The translations under genes and the position numbers were made by a program. Below, in pieces: positions 1-9,004 of a DNA stretch of 45,461 nucleotides; positions within the stretch are counted from its first letter, which is position 1, and each line of letters begins with the position of its first letter. The notes below the pieces were generated by a model. It made no database searches, was not told the DNA's origin, and saw only the letters and a list, made by a program, of their open reading frames with translations. Source of the DNA: CAUZSN01 sp963582345 (GTDB taxonomy: Bacteria > Planctomycetota > Planctomycetia > Planctomycetales > Planctomycetaceae); NCBI GenBank assembly GCA_963582345.1, contig CAUZSN010000008.1:1-45461 (forward strand), written 5' to 3'.

Positions 1-337
1 TCGGCGTCTTTGCGGCGGTTGCCTTCACAGTAGGTGGCTGGGCCTCGACAGGCGCTTTTATGTCGCTGTTGGCTTGGGCTCGAGCTGCCGTCAGGATATC
101 AGCCGTTGAGGTCGGCGTCTTTGCGGTTTTCTTTGTTGCTTTAGTCGGCTTCGTCGCCACTTTCGCAGGCTTGTCGGTTTCCGGAGTATCGGCACCTTGT
201 TCAGTCGTGCCTGACACTTCTTCAGTCACTTTGGGTTCAGTCAGCTCTTCAGCAGTGGCGCCGCCATCCTGTGTCTTAGAAGCCTCGGCACGAGCAGCTG
301 CCAAGATTTCCTCAGTTGTCAGTTTATTCTTTGCCAT
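1..337 (-). CDS. Repeat-rich N-terminus of a planctomycete protein (partial, runs off the left edge)
   Basis: The 112 visible codons start at an ATG (337-335) and stay open to the window edge. The sequence opens MAKNKLTTEEILAAARAEA and repeats the same motif as STADILTAARAQA about 70 residues later. The two are separated by an acidic stretch (T/E/D-rich) and then a K/A/T/P-rich low-complexity stretch. A third copy of the K-T-A-K-T-P lead-in begins at the edge, so at least one more repeat probably lies outside. From memory, planctomycete redox proteins (Rieske or ferredoxin-like) can carry such T-x-D-I-L-x-A-A-R arms, but no cofactor-binding domain is visible here, so I leave the function open. 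It diverges from the broken gene that starts at 557. No convincing Shine-Dalgarno site is visible. Confidence 0.7.
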   Translation of the reverse strand, partial: MAKNKLTTEEILAAARAEASKTQDGGATAEELTEPKVTEEVSGTTEQGADTPETDKPAKVATKPTKATKKTAKTPTSTADILTAARAQANSDIKAPVEAQPPTVKATAAKTP

Positions 338-556
338 GGCAAGATTACTTCAGTATCTCGGTACCTTGAGCAATTGCAAGCATAAAGCATCGACGGGAAT
401 TCTGGCACGAACACTGTCAACTGACAAGATTATTTGGCTGTGTGGTGTCAGTTTTCTCAGAACCAAGACCTTCTGAAGTGCCGTATTCTCAAGGATGAGA
501 AAACAGAAGTCTTGCGTATTCTCTGGAAGCGTTCACAAAATATCAACCGAGTTCCC

Positions 557-1537
557 ATGAAATCGTCACACGAGCTGATCAAACAAATCGAACGGCTGAT
601 TCGTCGCGACCCGGCGCGTCGGGGGTTAATCGGAACCGAGTCCATGTTCGCTCCTTTATGCGTCGGGCATCTGGCCGAATTTGGGGCTCGAGTTGCCATT
701 GTCACGGGATTTTTTGTCCCACACGCTCAGCCACCAGCGGCCGAAACCGACGGGCCTTTAGGTGCCGTACTGTTAGCAACAGCACTGACCCAGGCGGGTA
801 TGGAAACGGTAATACTCACCGATGAGTATTGTTTTGGCGCCTTGTTAGCTGCTAGCGATGCCGCGGGATATCCAACGAAACGAGTGCTCGCCTATTCGGA
901 CGATTCGCTCAACACGTTTTACAACGACGGTTTTGGTACCAGAACGACTCATTTGATCGCAATCGAACGAGTTGGACCCAGTCATTCGCTCGATTCTCTC
1001 AAACGGCAACTACGGCAAGCCGATCCAGGAGTTTCGACAGCACGTCCCGGCCGGGGCCCGCGACCGCTGTCATAATATGCGAGGGAAAATTATTGACCAT
1101 CACACCACCCGCATGTATCGATTGTTCGAAGATATACGCGGCTTTCTACCACAAGCCAAGACAATTGGCATTGGCGACGGAGCCAACGAGATTGGCATGG
1201 GTGTCGTTTTGTGGGAAGAACTTCGTTGTCGTCTCGACGGCGAATACGCAGGCCGCATTCCCTGCCGAATCGCTACCGACTGGAATGTTGTTGCCGGGAC
1301 CAGCAACTGGGGTGGATATGCGTTGGCCGCGTGTACGTTGATACTTCAAGGTCGGCCGAAATCCTGCGTGAATGGGATTGTGAGCATCAACAGCGCATCT
1401 TGGAACAGACCGTTCAGAAAGGTCCAGTCGTCGACGGCGTCACTGCCCGACAGGAACCGACTGTCGACGGGCTACCGTTCTTGACCTACATCCAACCGTG
1501 GGAAGGCATCCGACGCTTGTTGGGGTTTGATGAGTGA
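557..1537 (+). pseudogene. D-glutamate cyclase-like protein (DUF4392), two frameshifts
   Basis: Read across three segments, this gives one full-length member (about 327 codons) of the glutamate cyclase / DUF4392 family. Segment 1 (557 to about 1022) carries VTGFFVPHAQPPAAETDGP, a family hallmark. Segment 2 (about 1023-1350, shifted one frame) carries DRCHNMRG, GIGDGANEIGMG and TSNWGGYALAA. Segment 3 (about 1351-1537, back in the first frame) carries GVTARQEPTVDGLP and the C-terminus. Frame is lost near 1020-1028 and restored near 1345-1355, so the two lesions compensate, but about 110 residues between them are in another frame. The rest of the protein is well conserved, so the lesions are either recent or sequencing errors. 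The family acts on D-glutamate (D-glutamate to 5-oxo-D-proline); the substrate here is inferred from family only. Confidence 0.8.
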
Positions 1538-1718
1538 GTTGGGCAGCAATTGATCTGCAATTCGCGTCCACTATGGTAATCGTACGGGGTGGGTTGCAGG
1601 AAGGCGGCAAGATTGGAATTGAGGTGTGACTTTATTCATCTAGCGAAATAGCCGTCCTGCTTTACTTGGCTGAGGCGTTACGAATTGTGGAAGTTGCTCA
1701 TTCCATCGTGGGTTGCGA

Positions 1719-2450
1719 TCAATGTTTGTCTTCTGAAGTTGGAATTGCACAAAGCCCCAATACCGTGGCCAGAACGATGCCGGCGGTTTCGATTCGCAGA
1801 ATCTGATGACCCAGATCGATTAGCCGAGCACCGGCTTGAATTGCCTGTTCCAATTCCAAATCGGTGAAACCACCCTCAGGACCGACGGCAACCACGACTT
1901 CGTTACTCATTGGTTGACCCATAATTTGCCAGATAGGTTGGCCTGCGGGATGTGCGACAAATGCGGTCCGATCAGGAAACTCTTGCAAAACAAAATTGTG
2001 CCATGCAGTTGGCTGGACGATCTTCATCAAACGATTTCGGCCGCATTGTTTGCTGGCGGCGATGACAGTTTGACGCAGTTTTTGTAACTTCTCGGTACTT
2101 GGGTTGACGACACTTCGATCTGTCTTGAGAGGCACCAACCGGGCTACTCCCAATTCAGTGGCCTTTTCCACCAGCCAGCGAAATCTGTCGCCCTTCGGTA
2201 CAGCTGTTCCCAAAATCACCGTTCCTAGGCCCACGTCAGAAACCGACCAAGTTTCAACGATCTGTAATTCGACCACTCGTTTCGAGAGCGTGACGATCTG
2301 ACCGGTGGCTTCGGTGCCTCGTCCGTCGAACAGGCATACCGTTTCCCCAACGCTTTTTCGCAAAACGCGAGTCAAATGGTGAGCCTCCTGTCCGACTAAC
2401 TCGACGGCAGGAACATTCAGCGATGTAGGCACGTAGAATCGTGTGTTCAT
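1719..2450 (-). CDS. rsmE: 16S rRNA (uracil-1498-N3)-methyltransferase RsmE
   Basis: 243 residues, the usual length for RsmE. The protein starts MNTRFYVPTSLNVPAVEL and has the N-terminal PUA-like part with HHLTRVLRKS. The C-terminal SPOUT methyltransferase part shows EKATELGVARLVPL, the glycine-rich VAVGPEGGFTDLELEQA and LRIETAGIVLATVL; the last two form the trefoil-knot AdoMet site. The enzyme methylates N3 of U1498 in 16S rRNA of the small ribosomal subunit. The frame is open 42 codons further upstream, but that extension has no family counterpart, so I choose the ATG at 2450-2448. No strong Shine-Dalgarno site is visible. The gene is monocistronic here, converging on the broken cyclase gene and diverging from the ATPase remnant at 2620. 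Confidence 0.93.
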   Translation of the reverse strand: MNTRFYVPTSLNVPAVELVGQEAHHLTRVLRKSVGETVCLFDGRGTEATGQIVTLSKRVVELQIVETWSVSDVGLGTVILGTAVPKGDRFRWLVEKATELGVARLVPLKTDRSVVNPSTEKLQKLRQTVIAASKQCGRNRLMKIVQPTAWHNFVLQEFPDRTAFVAHPAGQPIWQIMGQPMSNEVVVAVGPEGGFTDLELEQAIQAGARLIDLGHQILRIETAGIVLATVLGLCAIPTSEDKH

Positions 2451-2619
2451 GGCCTGTTGTGGTTCCTGTGCTACAACATCTGATTTGACTAAGAGTTGCA
2501 ACGAATTGCTTCCGGTCGGTCGGGCTGGGTCATGTTCTTGATTCCGATATGCTGATGATATCAACGCCGAAGACAATTCGGCTTCCGTAAATCAACAGTT
2601 TATCAGGAATCGAACAGCA

Positions 2620-3436
2620 ATGTACGACAACTACTGGGGTCTATGGGAATCGTCCTTCTACAACACGATCAACGTCCGTTGGTTTCACGAAAGCCCTTCA
2701 CGTGAAGAAGCGCTGGCACGGCTTCATTTCTTGATTGAGTAACGCCGGCGGTTCGAGTTGTTGTTAGGTGCAACTGGCACAGGGAATTCGCTGATTTTTG
2801 ACGTGATCGCTCGACAATTGCGCCGGGCACAGCGACAGATTACTGCCGTCGATTTGCGCGGCTTGAGCAGTTATGAGATGATCTAGCAGTTGGCCGTGTC
2901 GCTGGAATTTGTACCAAGTGAGACAGACCCGATTTGGAAGATTTGGCGAAGCATTAGCGACTATGTGCGAGCGATGCAATTGGCTCGTATGCAAAATAGT
3001 CATCATGTTCGATCATATGGAGTGCGCTGACAGCGACTGTGTGACGTTGTTGAAGCGATTGATTTAACTGGAAGCGGGCCCATCGGGCTGGACAACGATT
3101 GTGGTGTCCGCGCAAACAGGAAACACATCGCAGATTTCGCAAGCGTTGACACAGCTTTCCGACCTGCGAGTCGAATGAGTTTCGTTCGATCGGGACGAAA
3201 CGGAAGATTACGTCGAGGCGATGTTGAAAAAAGCAGGGTGCCGACGCAATATTTTCGACAGCAGCACTGTCGAATTGATCTATGAGCAGTCCCATGGAGA
3301 GCCGCGATCCATCAATCGCTTTTGTGAGCTATCGTTGCTGGCCACGATGGGTGAAGGTCACGAGACGGTCAGCGCCGACGTGGTCATTGAAGAGCTGCAA
3401 GCACAGTTGCCGTCCAATGAACCGCTATTGGCTTGA
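2620..3436 (+). pseudogene. Decayed ExeA/GspA-like AAA ATPase
   Basis: The start MYDNYWGLWESSFYNT and HESPSREEALARLHFLIE match the N-terminus of the ExeA / MshM type AAA ATPase family, which helps assemble secretion or pilus machinery. The reading frame has stops at 2740 (TAA), about 2884 (TAG), 3065 (TAA) and about 3177 (TGA), plus a frameshift near 2995. Between them the fold is still legible: a Walker A remnant GATGTGNSL (the catalytic Lys replaced by Asn), a Walker B-like VIMFDHMECAD about 125 codons later, DRDETEDYVEAMLKKAG, and a sensor-2-like segment HGEPRSINRFCELSLL. The C-terminal part (about 3221-3436) is an open segment without its own start context. With four stops, a frameshift and a mutated Walker A this is a genuine pseudogene rather than a sequencing error. 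Confidence 0.88.
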
Positions 3437-3468
3437 AGAGACTTTGCGCAACGAAACTTTATTCAACG

Positions 3469-4500
3469 TTAGCGAATTCCGGTTGTTGAGATCGGTACCA
3501 CCTCGCCGCATTCACTCGATTCGGTAACTGCTTGCGTGAAGTCAAAAACAGGCAGGGCACACTCGGGCGGCGCGACATTCGGTCCGTTCTTTTGGAGCAG
3601 ATCCAAAAAACCGCTGACTGGATTGGAATCGACGACAGGCAGCGAGTCGCCGTTCAAATCTGCTTCCGTGTCGTTGAAATCAATCGTTTCGATACGGTTC
3701 TTTGCGGCGATCTGAAGTTTGCCGCTTCGTAAGATCAAGATGCCGTCGGCGCAGTGGACGAATAGGTCCTCGTTGCATGACTGGGCGTTGCCAGTAAAGC
3801 TCATGCGCAGCGGCACGCCACCTTGTAACTGAGCCTCGATTTTGGCACTGATTTCAACACAACTTCCACAGAAGTCTGTGCTGGCCGACAGTTCGGTCGG
3901 AAGCAGTCCGGTGACGAAGAACACGGTGTCGATCTTGTGACTACCTGCATCTCTGATAAATCCGCCAACATTGATATTCGGGTCATCTCGCCACGTTCCG
4001 GCAATCGTTTCTTGCCAGTTCTGCATCATGTGTGCGTTGACTGCTCGAACATCTCCCCAGCGGCCCGATTGGACTTCCTGGCGCAACTTTCGGTAGACGG
4101 CCCAGTACCGTCGCTGAAAAGCGATCGACAGCACGGGATCGCCTTGATTTGCCTGCTTGATCAGCGTCAGGATTTGATCGCGTTTATCCGCCAAAGGCTG
4201 TTCGCACAACACGTGTAAACCTTGCCTGCGGCAGGCCAAGATCTGTTCAAAGTGAACCGTCGGCGGGCTGCTGACGATAGCCGCGTCGATCTGTGCCGAG
4301 GTAAGAAGCGTCTGGCTGTCCTCAAAGACTTGGGCATCGGTTGCCAGTTCGTCTTGAAGTCGCTCGGCAACTTGACGTTTCTTATCATACAGGGCCACAA
4401 TCCGGCCACGGCCGTCTTCGAGCAGTTGTTCCGAATGCATTCTGCCCGTTGGGCCGCATCCGATGATTGCAAAGTCCAGTTGTCTGTGTGTCGGGCTCAT
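3469..4500 (-). CDS. Gfo/Idh/MocA family NAD(P)-dependent oxidoreductase
   Basis: 343 residues. The N-terminal Rossmann domain opens with FAIIGCGPTGRMHSEQLL (dinucleotide-binding glycine motif), followed by an acidic strand end at IVALYDKK. The C-terminal substrate domain holds VGGFIRDAGSHKIDTVFF, the usual D-x-G-x-H-x-x-D catalytic segment. The canonical E-K-P motif reads CEQPLADK, so its lysine, which normally helps catalysis and cofactor binding, is Gln. The family oxidises or reduces sugars and cyclitols; the substrate cannot be read from sequence. The ATG at 4500-4498 begins MSPTHRQLDFAIIGCG, with only a weak GAG upstream. It is divergent from the HAD gene at 4768 with a 267-bp shared upstream region. 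Confidence 0.88.
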   Translation of the reverse strand: MSPTHRQLDFAIIGCGPTGRMHSEQLLEDGRGRIVALYDKKRQVAERLQDELATDAQVFEDSQTLLTSAQIDAAIVSSPPTVHFEQILACRRQGLHVLCEQPLADKRDQILTLIKQANQGDPVLSIAFQRRYWAVYRKLRQEVQSGRWGDVRAVNAHMMQNWQETIAGTWRDDPNINVGGFIRDAGSHKIDTVFFVTGLLPTELSASTDFCGSCVEISAKIEAQLQGGVPLRMSFTGNAQSCNEDLFVHCADGILILRSGKLQIAAKNRIETIDFNDTEADLNGDSLPVVDSNPVSGFLDLLQKNGPNVAPPECALPVFDFTQAVTESSECGEVVPISTTGIR

Positions 4501-4767
4501 TCACTCGATGCTTTGCATAGTGAGCTGGTCAGCTTTCTCGCCCTATCGAGAGATCAAGGATCAGTAGGGTATCCTTTATGTTCTTAGTGGGTCAAGAATT
4601 CTAAGAAGGCCGACGGAAAAGGGAAAGTGGTCATGCTTACGGCAGACAGACTGGAAAAAGCGATTCTCAAGAAGTCACGGTTTCCACGCAGGTGCAGAGG
4701 TGCTATATCTCGAATTGAACGTAAGCAACAAATCAATATTCCAGCATCGGCAAGCGCATAGTCAACC

Positions 4768-5442
4768 ATGCACTTCTGTTTTTTCGACATTGACGGGACG
4801 CTGTTGAATACTGGCGGTGCTGGTCAGGCGGCCATGGAGGACGCACTGGCATCCGAGTTCGGTATCACTGTACCGACGGAAGGCGTTTCCACCGCCGGTC
4901 GAACGGATCGGGCGATCACAGTCGAATTGATGCAGTACCACGGACTTGAAGATCGCGATGAAACGTGGAAACGGTTCCTGAGGGCCTACTTGAATTGCTT
5001 ACCAATATGTCTGGAAAAATACGATGGTCAGATTCTGCCGGGCGTCCCATCGTTGTTGGACGCACTGAGCGATCGAAACGACGTCGTCATAGGACTGCTA
5101 ACTGGGAATTTTGAAGTGGGAGCACGACTGAAACTTGAATACTATGATTTACAGCATCACTTCGAGTTTGGTAGTTTCGGCGATCGGCACCTCGACCGCA
5201 ATGATGTCGCTCGAGAAGCATTGGATGAAGCTCACAAGCGATATAAGGGTATGGTTGCTTCGGACCGTCTGTGGGTCGTTGGTGACACCCCAGCGGATGT
5301 TCGTTGCGGGCGGGCCATCGACGCTCAAGTCGTCGCCGTCAGTACTGGAATGTATTCCATTGACCAGTTGGAAGCTGCTGAACCCGACCACCTCTTTGCC
5401 GATTTCTCCCACCCAGAGCCGTTGCTGCGGCTGTTCGGATAA
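4768..5442 (+). CDS. HAD-superfamily hydrolase, phosphoglycolate phosphatase-like
   Basis: 224 residues starting MHFCFFDIDGTLLNTGGAG. The D-x-D-G-T nucleophile motif is at residues 7-11. An alpha-helical cap follows (AGRTDRAITVELMQY). Motif II is in GLLTGNF (about residue 112), and the Mg-binding acid motif is VVGDTPADVRCGRAI (about 170-184). This layout matches small HAD phosphatases that hydrolyse sugar phosphates or phosphoglycolate in the cytoplasm; specificity is not determinable. The gene converges on the SRAP gene with only 4 bp between the stop codons, so the two may share a terminator. No clear ribosome-binding site precedes the ATG. Confidence 0.88.
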   Translation: MHFCFFDIDGTLLNTGGAGQAAMEDALASEFGITVPTEGVSTAGRTDRAITVELMQYHGLEDRDETWKRFLRAYLNCLPICLEKYDGQILPGVPSLLDALSDRNDVVIGLLTGNFEVGARLKLEYYDLQHHFEFGSFGDRHLDRNDVAREALDEAHKRYKGMVASDRLWVVGDTPADVRCGRAIDAQVVAVSTGMYSIDQLEAAEPDHLFADFSHPEPLLRLFG

Positions 5443-5446
5443 TTCT

Positions 5447-6118
5447 TCATTCGTCAATGGTTTCGATACACTCCGGGACGTTGTGGCGAGGATTGTTCAC
5501 GATTGTGTTGACTGGACGCACTATCAATTCGGTGGCGATATACGGTTTTAAAAGAGATTGCATTTTATTGACATCTTGGCAGTCAGGATCGAGCCACTGG
5601 TCGTAATCTTCATCGCGTAAAATGACCGGCATTCGGGTGTGGATGTCTGACAGTAGTTCGTTCGCATTAACTGTTACGATTGTGCATGAGTCGATGGCCA
5701 ATGCATCAGCTTCCTGCCAATGTTCCCACAATCCAGCAAATGCAAACGCACGGTCATCACGCCGGCTGATGTAGTACGGTTGCTTCGTCCGTCGGTGAGT
5801 CTTTGTCCATTCAAAAAAACCGTCGGCCAGAATCAGGCATCGCCGACGGCGAAAGGCAGTACAAAACGAAGGCTTGGTGGCGACAGTTTCAGCTCGGGCA
5901 TTGATCATCCGCGAGCCGATCGACGAATCTTTGGCCCACGAGGGGATTAGACCCCAGTGAAACGTCACCGGTTTGCGTCCTGCTTCCAACTGTTGCACCG
6001 CGGCGATTTGTTGAGTTGGGGCAATGTTATAACTCAGCGGCCAGTCGGGCTGATTCATTAAGTCGAATATCTTGACCAGATCAGACACCGGTGACCGTAA
6101 GGTAAATCGTCCACACAT
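5447..6118 (-). CDS. SOS response-associated peptidase (SRAP/YedK/HMCES family)
   Basis: 223 residues starting MCGRFTLRSP, so Cys2 becomes N-terminal after Met removal, as needed for the thiazolidine DNA-protein crosslink to abasic sites in single-stranded DNA. Other family marks are in order: SYNIAPTQQ, HWGLIPSWAKD, MINARAETV, LILADGFFEW (catalytic Glu) and IHTRMPVIL (catalytic His). All known active-site residues are present. The protein shields abasic sites on ssDNA during replication. It stands alone on the minus strand with no detectable LexA-like site in the short upstream sequence; the upstream neighbour is only a gene remnant. Confidence 0.93.
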   Translation of the reverse strand: MCGRFTLRSPVSDLVKIFDLMNQPDWPLSYNIAPTQQIAAVQQLEAGRKPVTFHWGLIPSWAKDSSIGSRMINARAETVATKPSFCTAFRRRRCLILADGFFEWTKTHRRTKQPYYISRRDDRAFAFAGLWEHWQEADALAIDSCTIVTVNANELLSDIHTRMPVILRDEDYDQWLDPDCQDVNKMQSLLKPYIATELIVRPVNTIVNNPRHNVPECIETIDE

Positions 6119-6281
6119 GACGTTATGTTAACTACTATTGCGCTGAACCAGCGTACGATGGGCTCCTGGATAATTTCCGTGCTAACTGACGGAGCCTCAT
6201 TGGCGATATGTCAACGTTACTTTTGCTGAAGATGTCTTGTTTCTTGCATCGAACGGATTCGACAGTTCTTGTGGTTGTTAG

Positions 6282-6730
6282 TTTGAGTTCGTTCCTCTAA
6301 ACCTACATGCGGACTTGCAGCGTCAAGTCGGCGGGTCCGGTTTCTTTTCCAGTTACGGAAAGTTGGATCAATTACTAGTTGAGAGTCCCTTCTACTCCCG
6401 CGAATAGATCCCGAGGCGGAGATTGAGATTTACTTAGAAGCCACATCATCGTTTGAGTGTCCTGATCAACCAGCCTGGGCAATTGCACGCGATGTGATGT
6501 TGTTGGTGAATGTTCCGGGTCGAGTAGTCAACTATTGGCACTAACGAACAGTCGTCAAGAAGCTGGAATTGAGCGTCGAGACCTTGTTGGACGCCAGCAA
6601 ACCGGAGTTCTTAGTGGACCTGCTGCTGTTTTCCAATCATCCAGATTTCCAGAACGCTTCGCAAGCATCCCAGCAGGCAGCACTCTCGTACGGTTGGCTG
6701 ACTTACAATGAGAAGACGAATACGATCTAA
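6282..6730 (+). pseudogene. Decayed ORF of unknown function
   Basis: A protein-like reading can be followed from about 6282: FEFVPLNLHADLQRQVGG, then SYGKLDQLLVESPFYSRE, a stop/frameshift near 6408, then DPEAEIEIYLEATSSFE and WAIARDVMLLVNVPGRVV, an in-frame TAA near 6542, and finally TVVKKLELSVETLLDA through to a TAA at 6728-6730. The three segments have coding-like composition and join into about 145 residues. No family is recognised. It could be a short cytoplasmic protein lost by decay; an alternative is that it is non-coding and the segments are chance. Confidence 0.45.
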
Positions 6731-6886
6731 TCCGAGGTCATAAATCCAGGATTCTGTTCATGAAGCAGTTTGTCAACAAACTGTCGAAAATCTTGGACAA
6801 CGTACTTGGTGAGCGTATACTTTCCCGTGAGATTGCTGTTGCCATGATAGCACGTGAAGTTCTTAAGTAGAAAGACGTATGAGACA

Positions 6887-7942
6887 ATGTTTCCCACCAC
6901 GGTGATCGGAAGTTTACCTCGGCCCAGATGGCTTCGCGATTTAATCCTCGATCGCAAAGATGGCCGAGTCTTAGAGGATGATGCAGATCAACAACTGGAT
7001 CGTGCGATTTACTCGGCAATTTTGTTGCAAGAGCGAGCGGGTTTGGAAGAGATCACTGACGGGGAATGGCGTCGGGAAAGCTACGTCAAGGTCTTTGCCG
7101 AACGCGTGTGCGGATTTCAGGCTGATCTGAACCCCGATAGCGGTGGGTTGCCCTATCCGGCAGTTGTTAGTCCAGTGGAGTATTCCCGTCCGATTGCTGT
7201 CGATGAGATACGCTTTGCCCGCCCGCTCACACGCCGTCGTTTAAAGGCAACCTTGCCCGCACCCTACATCATCGGTCGACGCATGTGGCATCCTGATCAC
7301 TCCAAGTCGGCGTATCCGACTCGTGAAAATCTCATGGCCGACTGTGTGCCGATCTTGCGTCAGGAGGTCGAGGCGCTGCGCGATGCCGGCGCCGACACAG
7401 TGCAATTGGACGAGCCCTGGCTTTGCGCGCTTGTCGATCCGGACTTCCGAAAAAAGGAAGGAGTGGCCGACGTGCAATACGAAATCGACCTCTGCATTGA
7501 CCTAGTCAACCAGACGCTCGATGGCATCGAAGGGATCGACACGGCGATACATTTGTGTCATGCCCATTTTGACCGCCAGCACGGCAGTGAGGGGCCGTAT
7601 GATCTGATCATGCCGGCGCTGCGCAAGGCCCGCATCGGAACCATCTCGTTGGAATATGCAACGCCTGTTGCCGGCGGTGTGGGATCCCTTAGTCAGTTTC
7701 CCAGCGATGTTCGTTTAGGCTTCGGCTGTATCGACCACTGTGATCGCAAAGTGGAAACACCCGAGGATGTTGTCGCACGCGTCGATCATGTGTTAGAATA
7801 CGTGGACAAGGAACGCATCACGCTCCATCCCGATTGCGGCTTCTCGCCGTCGGTGCAAAATCCGATGGACCTCGATGAAGCCTATCTCAAGTTGAAGTCG
7901 ATGTGCCAGGCCGCGGAAATACTGAGCGCGAAATACGGCTGA
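6887..7942 (+). CDS. MetE C-terminal-domain-like methyltransferase (cobalamin-independent methionine synthase fold)
   Basis: 351 residues, the size of the catalytic half of MetE rather than the roughly 750-residue full enzyme. It begins MFPTTVIGSLPRPRWLRDL. The zinc and homocysteine ligands of the UROD/MetE-like barrel are all present: His222 and Cys224 (in IHLCHAHFD), Glu256 (in ISLEYA) and Cys317 (in HPDCGF). QLDEPWLCAL supplies the homocysteine-side acidic residue. The role is probably methyl transfer to a thiol, either homocysteine with an unknown donor or another substrate; family members of this short type are also annotated only as methionine synthase II-like. The frame opens at a GTG (6854), but the ATG at 6887 matches the family N-terminus. 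No neighbour gives a pathway. Confidence 0.85.
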   Translation: MFPTTVIGSLPRPRWLRDLILDRKDGRVLEDDADQQLDRAIYSAILLQERAGLEEITDGEWRRESYVKVFAERVCGFQADLNPDSGGLPYPAVVSPVEYSRPIAVDEIRFARPLTRRRLKATLPAPYIIGRRMWHPDHSKSAYPTRENLMADCVPILRQEVEALRDAGADTVQLDEPWLCALVDPDFRKKEGVADVQYEIDLCIDLVNQTLDGIEGIDTAIHLCHAHFDRQHGSEGPYDLIMPALRKARIGTISLEYATPVAGGVGSLSQFPSDVRLGFGCIDHCDRKVETPEDVVARVDHVLEYVDKERITLHPDCGFSPSVQNPMDLDEAYLKLKSMCQAAEILSAKYG

Positions 7943-8141
7943 GACTTCTACGATGCAAAGAATCCAGTGGCTCGCCGATCTGTAGCGTCCCGTTGGCTGA
8001 TGCTCGTGCTGTCCTCACGGGTTTACAGGCGACACGCCCTCGATCTCGTTGGCCATGTTAGAACAGCCATCCAATGGAATTGGGATGCACGATGTTACAA
8101 CCTGAACCACTTGAAATCCGCGGGACGGCGATTCGCAGTTG

Positions 8142-8327
8142 ATGGTTAAAGAACATCAGGTACTGGACCTGATTGCAGATGGAAGAATCAACAAACAAAT
8201 GGCTGTCGAGTTAGACTTGAGCACCCACGCGATTGAAGATCGTCGTGCTTGTATTATGACGAAGCTTCAAGTGGGATCGGTCCCTGAGTGTATGAAGTTG
8301 ATTCATAAAGTCAGAGCGTACTTGTAA
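8142..8327 (+). pseudogene. LuxR/FixJ-type HTH tail of a lost response regulator
   Basis: About 61 residues match the C-terminal helix-turn-helix of FixJ/NarL-type regulators: KEHQVLDLIADGRINKQMA, followed by VELDLSTHAIEDRRACIM and a last helix ending KVRAYL. The receiver domain with its phosphorylatable Asp is missing. Just upstream (about 7967-8141) only scrambled pieces such as DARAVLTGL and GHVRTAIQ in different frames hint at a former receiver domain. The recognition helix has lost the usual Thr-Val-Glu-x-His pattern (here HAIEDRR). A free HTH of this kind could bind DNA, but loss of the usual start region argues for a remnant. Confidence 0.7.
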
Positions 8328-8391
8328 CAGAATTCGCAACTCGCGTGAAACAAGATAGTACTTCATTAAGTGGTAGACCTAGTCGAGGATA

Positions 8392-8409
8392 GGAGAGTTC
8401 ATACTCTCC
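8392..8409. terminator. Perfect 7-bp inverted repeat, possible terminator
   Basis: GGAGAGT (8392-8398), a 4-nt loop, and ACTCTCC (8403-8409) form a perfect stem. No T-tract follows on either strand, so a Rho-independent terminator is only one possibility. It lies 65 bp after the regulator remnant on the plus strand and 163 bp beyond the glnK stop on the minus strand. Confidence 0.35.
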
Positions 8410-8571
8410 ACAGATTCCGACTTAGTGCAAGTGGACCTGTTGGCGTGGCTCATTTGTGCATCTGAGATCGGCACATCCGCGATACGTTGTTTGCAGTGTT
8501 CGCCGGGAAACAGTTGACCCAAACTATCGAAAATATTACTGGAATCTTGGCCAATTTCTCCCCGGGACTGA

Positions 8572-8910
8572 CTACAACGCCCCATCTCCTGCTTCTCCCG
8601 TGCGAATTCGCAGCATCTCGTCCAAATTTGTCACAAAAATCTTTCCATCGCCGATCTGGCCAGTTCTCGCCGTTTGCAGAATTGTGTCAATGATTTCCTT
8701 GGTTTGATCGTCCGAGACGACGACTTCCACTTTTACCTTAGGCAGAAAATCCACCGTGTATTCGGCTCCACGATATTGCTCCTTGTGTCCTTTCTGCCGA
8801 CCGAAGCCACGGACTTCTGAAACCGTCATTCCCTGGACACCGACTTTCGTCAGGGCATCTTTGACTTCCTCTAATTTAAAATGACGGATGACCGCTTCGA
8901 TCTTTTTCAT
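8572..8910 (-). CDS. glnK: P-II nitrogen regulatory protein
   Basis: 112 residues, the standard P-II length. MKKIEAVIRHFKLEEVKDAL opens it. The T-loop contains GFGRQKGH and Tyr51 in RGAEYTVDF, the uridylylation site. The B-loop and C-loop regions appear as TGQIGDGKIFV and RIRTGE. P-II trimers sense 2-oxoglutarate and ATP/ADP and gate the ammonium channel AmtB and other nitrogen proteins. The ATG at 8910 is chosen over an adjacent GTG because AAGGAA stands 6 nt upstream and this numbering puts the T-loop tyrosine at 51. It follows amtB by 94 bp on the same strand, the usual amtB-glnK pairing though in reversed order from the enterobacterial glnK-amtB. Confidence 0.95.
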   Translation of the reverse strand: MKKIEAVIRHFKLEEVKDALTKVGVQGMTVSEVRGFGRQKGHKEQYRGAEYTVDFLPKVKVEVVVSDDQTKEIIDTILQTARTGQIGDGKIFVTNLDEMLRIRTGEAGDGAL

Positions 8911-9004
8911 CACAGTTTCCTTGTGTCTGATAGAGCACCTTCCAAGATTACGGAGTGAAAGTCGAGGCCAAGGTCAAAGCGCGTACGAGAAAATGTGAAA
9001 TGCT

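Noticed and set aside
557..3436. That all broken genes are sequencing errors
   Set aside because: The ExeA gene has four stops, a frameshift and a catalytic substitution, while neighbouring genes of several kb are free of lesions. It remains possible for the cyclase and cold-shock genes.
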